Below, piece by piece: positions 6,018 to 8,541 of a stretch of DNA of 8,541 nucleotides. The position numbers and the translations under genes were made by a program. Each line of letters starts with the position of its first letter. Within the stretch, counting starts at the first letter, position 1. Under the pieces are notes generated by a model that was not told the origin of the DNA, ran no database searches, and was given only the letters and a program-made list of their open reading frames with translations. This DNA is from CAKSHC01 sp045631845 (lineage in GTDB: Bacteria > Bacillota > Clostridia > Oscillospirales > UMGS1783), in contig JAZQVM010000009.1 in NCBI GenBank assembly GCA_045631845.1, positions 1-8,541 of the forward strand, read 5' to 3'.

Positions 6018-7802
6018 ATGGCAAGAATGAATGTTCCTGCACCGTTAAAACAATATACAGCCGAGTACCGAAATTTCTCAGGTGTGGACTTCTCATCGGA
6101 ACGGCGTCAGGTGGCGCCGCACCGAGCCTCTTTTTCGCGTAACATGTTCAAACGGTATGAGGATGGCTATACCGAGTTTGTTGAAACTCGGCCGGGATTG
6201 ACGTTGCTGCAAAATTTCGGTGCAGAGATCTATGGCGTGTGGATGTTGGACGTTGGTTCTTCCAATCAGTATATCGTGCATGCTGGGACTAAACTGTTCA
6301 GGCTGTATGGTTTTTATGGTGAGCCGGAAGAGATCCATGCCAGCATGAGTGAAAGAGAAAGTGGTGCTATGGCTTTTGATAAAAAGCTTTACATCATGGA
6401 CGGCGCACATTACCTGGTATATGACGGTAGCGAGGTCAGCACTGTTGTGGGTACCATCCCCATTACAAGTATAGGACGGACTCCGAAAGGTGGTGGTACA
6501 TCCTATCAGGCGGTCAATATGCTGACCACACTTCGCAAAAACAGTTTCCGAGCCGACGGTAAGTCGACCGAATATGATTTGGATGCACAAAGCCTGACCG
6601 AGGATGCGATCACGGTGTGGATTGACGGAAAGGAAAAGTCGGGTGGATATATCGTGGACCATACCAAGGGTAGGATCATCTTTGAAGCGGCGCCGGAGAA
6701 GCCGAACGGGGGTGATGATAATGTGATTATCCAGTTCGGCGTGGCAGTCAACAACATCCACACACCCTGCAATCGTATCGTTCTCTTTGATAACCGTCTG
6801 TTTTATTATGGTAATCCGGAATTTCCTAATGTATTCTGGCACAGTGAGGTCAACGATCCCGCCTATATATCGGATGTAAACTACTATAAAGAGGGAAGCT
6901 CCAATAGCAAGATTACTGGCATGGCGGTGCAGGATGGTCGGTTGATCGTGCTTAAGGATGCGGATGTCGGCTCAGTATGGGTGCATACCCCGTCTACCGA
7001 TTACGATCTGGGGCGGGCATATCCCGCCGATGAGAGCGTGATTACTGTACCCTGCATTGGTGCAGCCACGGCTTTTCGGGACGATCTGGTGTATTTGTCC
7101 CCATATGGGGTGGAGGGCATTACCTATCCAACCTATACCAAGACCGAGCGTGTGGTGCGACATCGATCGACATTGATTGATCGACGATTGCACACGGAGG
7201 ATCTGTCGAGCGTCTCGGTGGCGGAATGGCGAGGGTATCTGTGTTTGCTTTTTGGCGATCACATGTATCTGGCTGATTCGAAGGCCACCTATCGTTCGGA
7301 CGGTGCCTTTGAGTATGAATGGTTTTACTGGGACGGCTGGGAAAATGGGGCTCGGGTGTTTTGTTTTGAGGATCAGCTGTATCTGATCACCAAGGATGGG
7401 AAGATCAGTTGTTTTGATGGCAGTACAGATCATGGCAGGGCCGTGGAGTCGGAATGGGTAACACGAGCCGAGAACGGTGGTACCAATGCCATGTATAAGA
7501 CGGTACGGGATAAGGGTGCAGTTCTTTTGTGTAAGACCATTTCTAACAGTAATTTTACTGTTGAAGTGGAGACGGATGTCGATCCCAAGGAAGATCTGTG
7601 CGCAGTAGGTATGGGTGGTTTTGTTTTTTCGAAGGATTTTGACTTTCGTACCATGTCCTTTTCCTGTGACGATGACAATGTGGTTCGCATCCCGCTCAAT
7701 CGTAAGAAATGGAAATGGATGATCATTCGATTTTATAGCACGACAAGGTTCGGTATCAGCTCCTGCGGCTACCTGTATTCGGTTGGAAATTATATTAAGT
7801 GA
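6018..7802 (+). CDS. Tail nozzle/hub protein, beta-propeller-like
   Basis: The 594-residue product resembles the nozzle or hub proteins of short-tailed phages (T7 gp12, P22 gp10 class), which extend the DNA channel below the adaptor. The opening NFSGVDFSSERRQVAP...FSRNM...ETRPGL (19-61) has the usual order of a short strand, an invariant-type Asn (N42) and RPG. Several blade-like repeats then follow, each a hydrophobic strand, a turn and a second strand: YIVHAGTKLFRLYG (85-98), AMAFDKKLYIMDGAHYLVYD (117-136), IVLFDNRLFYYGN (254-266), MAVQDGRLIVLKD (302-314), AFRDDLVYLSPYG (352-364), VAEWRGYLCLLFGDHMYLAD (401-420) and VFCFEDQLYLITKDGKISCF (447-466). Residues about 170-243 (AITVWIDGKEKSGGYIVDHT... 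GRIIFEAAP) look like an inserted beta-sandwich. The start has AAGGCGGTGA (6004-6013) just upstream, overlapping the adaptor stop. The enzymatic alternative is unsupported. Confidence 0.74.
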   Translation: MARMNVPAPLKQYTAEYRNFSGVDFSSERRQVAPHRASFSRNMFKRYEDGYTEFVETRPGLTLLQNFGAEIYGVWMLDVGSSNQYIVHAGTKLFRLYGFYGEPEEIHASMSERESGAMAFDKKLYIMDGAHYLVYDGSEVSTVVGTIPITSIGRTPKGGGTSYQAVNMLTTLRKNSFRADGKSTEYDLDAQSLTEDAITVWIDGKEKSGGYIVDHTKGRIIFEAAPEKPNGGDDNVIIQFGVAVNNIHTPCNRIVLFDNRLFYYGNPEFPNVFWHSEVNDPAYISDVNYYKEGSSNSKITGMAVQDGRLIVLKDADVGSVWVHTPSTDYDLGRAYPADESVITVPCIGAATAFRDDLVYLSPYGVEGITYPTYTKTERVVRHRSTLIDRRLHTEDLSSVSVAEWRGYLCLLFGDHMYLADSKATYRSDGAFEYEWFYWDGWENGARVFCFEDQLYLITKDGKISCFDGSTDHGRAVESEWVTRAENGGTNAMYKTVRDKGAVLLCKTISNSNFTVEVETDVDPKEDLCAVGMGGFVFSKDFDFRTMSFSCDDDNVVRIPLNRKKWKWMIIRFYSTTRFGISSCGYLYSVGNYIK

Positions 7803-7804
7803 GG
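7801..7804 (+). promoter_or_regulatory. Ribosome binding site of the fibre-linker gene
   Basis: GAGG overlaps the nozzle TGA stop and lies 8 nt before the ATG at 7813. It supports that start over an in-frame TTG at 7783 that would lie inside the nozzle gene. Confidence 0.6.
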
Positions 7805-7812
7805 ATAAAGAT

Positions 7813-8253
7813 ATGTCTTTAACAAAGTGTAGTGCAGATGTAAACGTAATATCGGGGTTGCAAGATGCGCCCAGCCTGACGGCGTCCGAATTAAAAGGGA
7901 AATTTGATGCGGCAGGCCGGCAGATTGTTGAGTATCTCAATAACACATTAACGGAACAGGTTGATGAGCAGCTGGACGACATGCAAGAAGAAATAGAGCG
8001 AATTCCTGTTGTAGTGAATTCACTTGACAGTAACGATACGTCGGCGGCTCTCTCGGCAGCACAGGGTAAAGAATTAGCTGCAAGGGCAGAGCAGGCTAGG
8101 GGGCTGGCAGAACAGGGTAAGACATTGGCAGAGCAGAGTAAGTCGCTGGCAGAGCAGAGTAAGTCGCTGGCCGAGCAGAAGCAGGACCGCATCTCCATGG
8201 GTACCTCGGCGCCGTCGGGCGGTTATGACGGGCAGATCTATATCTGGTATTAA
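7813..8253 (+). CDS. Short tail-fibre linker or hinge protein with heptad-repeat coiled coil
   Basis: The 146-residue product looks like a small tail or fibre-joining protein. The N-terminal block ISGLQDAPSLTASELKGKFD followed by IVEYLNNTLTEQV (13-50) is a module met at the start of many Bacillota phage baseplate and fibre proteins. LDSNDTSAALSAAQGKELAA (71-90) is a trimerising-fibre motif (SAAQGK type). Residues 92-126 are five consecutive heptads beginning AEQ (two are identical AEQSKSL), predicted to form a parallel coiled coil. The C-terminus GTSAPSGGYDGQIYIWY (130-146) is the short beta end often found in fibre subunits. No receptor-binding head is present, so it probably connects the tail to another host-binding protein, perhaps the next gene. 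Start chosen at ATG 7813, 10 nt after the nozzle stop. Confidence 0.72.
   Translation: MSLTKCSADVNVISGLQDAPSLTASELKGKFDAAGRQIVEYLNNTLTEQVDEQLDDMQEEIERIPVVVNSLDSNDTSAALSAAQGKELAARAEQARGLAEQGKTLAEQSKSLAEQSKSLAEQKQDRISMGTSAPSGGYDGQIYIWY
8086..8190 (+). repeat. Five tandem 21-bp units encoding AEQ heptads
   Basis: Units start at 8086, 8107, 8128, 8149 and 8170. Units three and four (8128-8148 and 8149-8169) are identical over all 21 bases; unit two differs at several bases, and units one and five match mainly in the first nine (GCAGAGCAG or GCCGAGCAG). The period of exactly seven codons keeps the frame and the coiled-coil heptad register, so gain or loss of units would lengthen or shorten the fibre linker without disrupting it. 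Confidence 0.9.
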
Positions 8254-8264
8254 GAGGTGAGCGT

Positions 8265-8541
8265 ATGGCTACATTAACCAATACCTATCAGTTACTTGCG
8301 GAGTCGGATTACTATACCTTTTTGAGTCAGTATAACGGCAAGGTAGCCATTCGGCTGTATGCCAAGATCAACAGTCAGGACACGGCCAACAATGCCTCTG
8401 TGGTGATGGTCAAACTGACCCGAAACATCATCGGGCAGTATTCCAATGTCGGGTACCGTTACGACTCGGCCTCGGCCTCTTTGGGCGGGACGCTCAGCCA
8501 TTCGTGGAGCGGCGGGTCGTCGGGCGGTTATCAGTATGTGG
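8265..8541 (+). CDS. Distal tail or fibre structural protein, 3'-truncated by window edge
   Basis: An open frame runs from ATG 8265 past the window end; 92 residues are visible, starting MATLTNTYQLLAESDYYTFL. A ribosome site AGAGGTGAG (8254-8262) lies just before the start and 1 nt after the upstream stop. The segment VAIRLYAKINSQDTANNASV (27-46) followed by KLTRN and a Gly/Ser-rich stretch (SHSWSGGSSGGYQYV) resembles the first beta-sandwich unit of DUF859-type minor structural proteins of Bacillota phages, with the pattern of a long strand, then SQD-xx-NN-S-V. Such proteins sit at the tail tip and are thought to contact the host. Place after the fibre linker agrees. The C-terminal receptor-binding part is outside the window, so function and length are uncertain. 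Confidence 0.62.
   Translation, partial: MATLTNTYQLLAESDYYTFLSQYNGKVAIRLYAKINSQDTANNASVVMVKLTRNIIGQYSNVGYRYDSASASLGGTLSHSWSGGSSGGYQYV

Noticed and set aside
7160..7192. Inverted repeat around TCGATC and GATCGA
   Set aside because: It is short and imperfect and lies in the nozzle coding region (HRSTLIDRRLH); it is probably a by-product of codons and GATC richness.
6972..8198. 408-codon open frame on the minus strand
   Set aside because: It lies wholly opposite the nozzle and fibre-linker genes. Its odd CSASDLL repeats are just the reverse complement of the 21-bp heptad repeats, and no family resemblance or ribosome site was noted.

Overview
The window is the late structural (virion morphogenesis) block of a tailed double-stranded DNA phage or prophage. 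All supported genes lie on the + strand, packed head to tail, and the order is the classic packaging to head to tail order. Protein motifs (the terminase APPDLWNR block, the scaffold C-terminus, the capsid N-terminus MPYTNFKPTIW), strong AAGGAG-type ribosome binding sites and a base composition near 50% G+C suggest a Bacillota (Firmicutes) host, probably an anaerobe. I cannot name a genus. There is no integrase, repressor, lysis or replication gene here, so prophage and free phage cannot be told apart.

Layout. Positions 2-373 hold the 3' part of the small terminase subunit. 351-1724 is the large terminase (ATPase plus nuclease, GTG start). 1724-1948 is a small single-span membrane protein joined by 1-nt TAATG overlaps to both neighbours. 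1948-3573 is the portal, 3609-4397 the scaffold and 4412-5233 the HK97-fold/P22-type major capsid protein. The main non-coding gap follows (5234-5414): a hairpin terminator or attenuator just after the capsid gene, then an AT-rich leader with an imperfect dyad. After it come a head-tail adaptor (5415-6005), a large beta-propeller-like tail nozzle/hub protein (6018-7802), a short tail-fibre linker with a heptad-repeat coiled coil (7813-8253), and the first 92 residues of a tail or fibre protein that runs off the right edge (8265-8541).

How the genes work together: the scaffold and capsid protein assemble a procapsid on the portal dodecamer. The terminase pair cuts concatemeric DNA and pumps it through the portal. 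The adaptor and nozzle then close the filled head, and the distal genes add the host-binding parts. Only one adaptor gene separates the capsid gene from the nozzle, and no tail tube, tail terminator or tape-measure gene is visible, so a short-tailed (podovirus, P22/T7-style) virion is the best inference.

Most of the window is ordinary phage biology. Points worth a second look are the membrane gene locked between terminase and portal, the capsid-distal hairpin and AT-rich dyad, the 21-bp tandem repeats in the fibre linker, the fibre module that looks borrowed from long-tailed phages, and an apparent excess of GATC sites.
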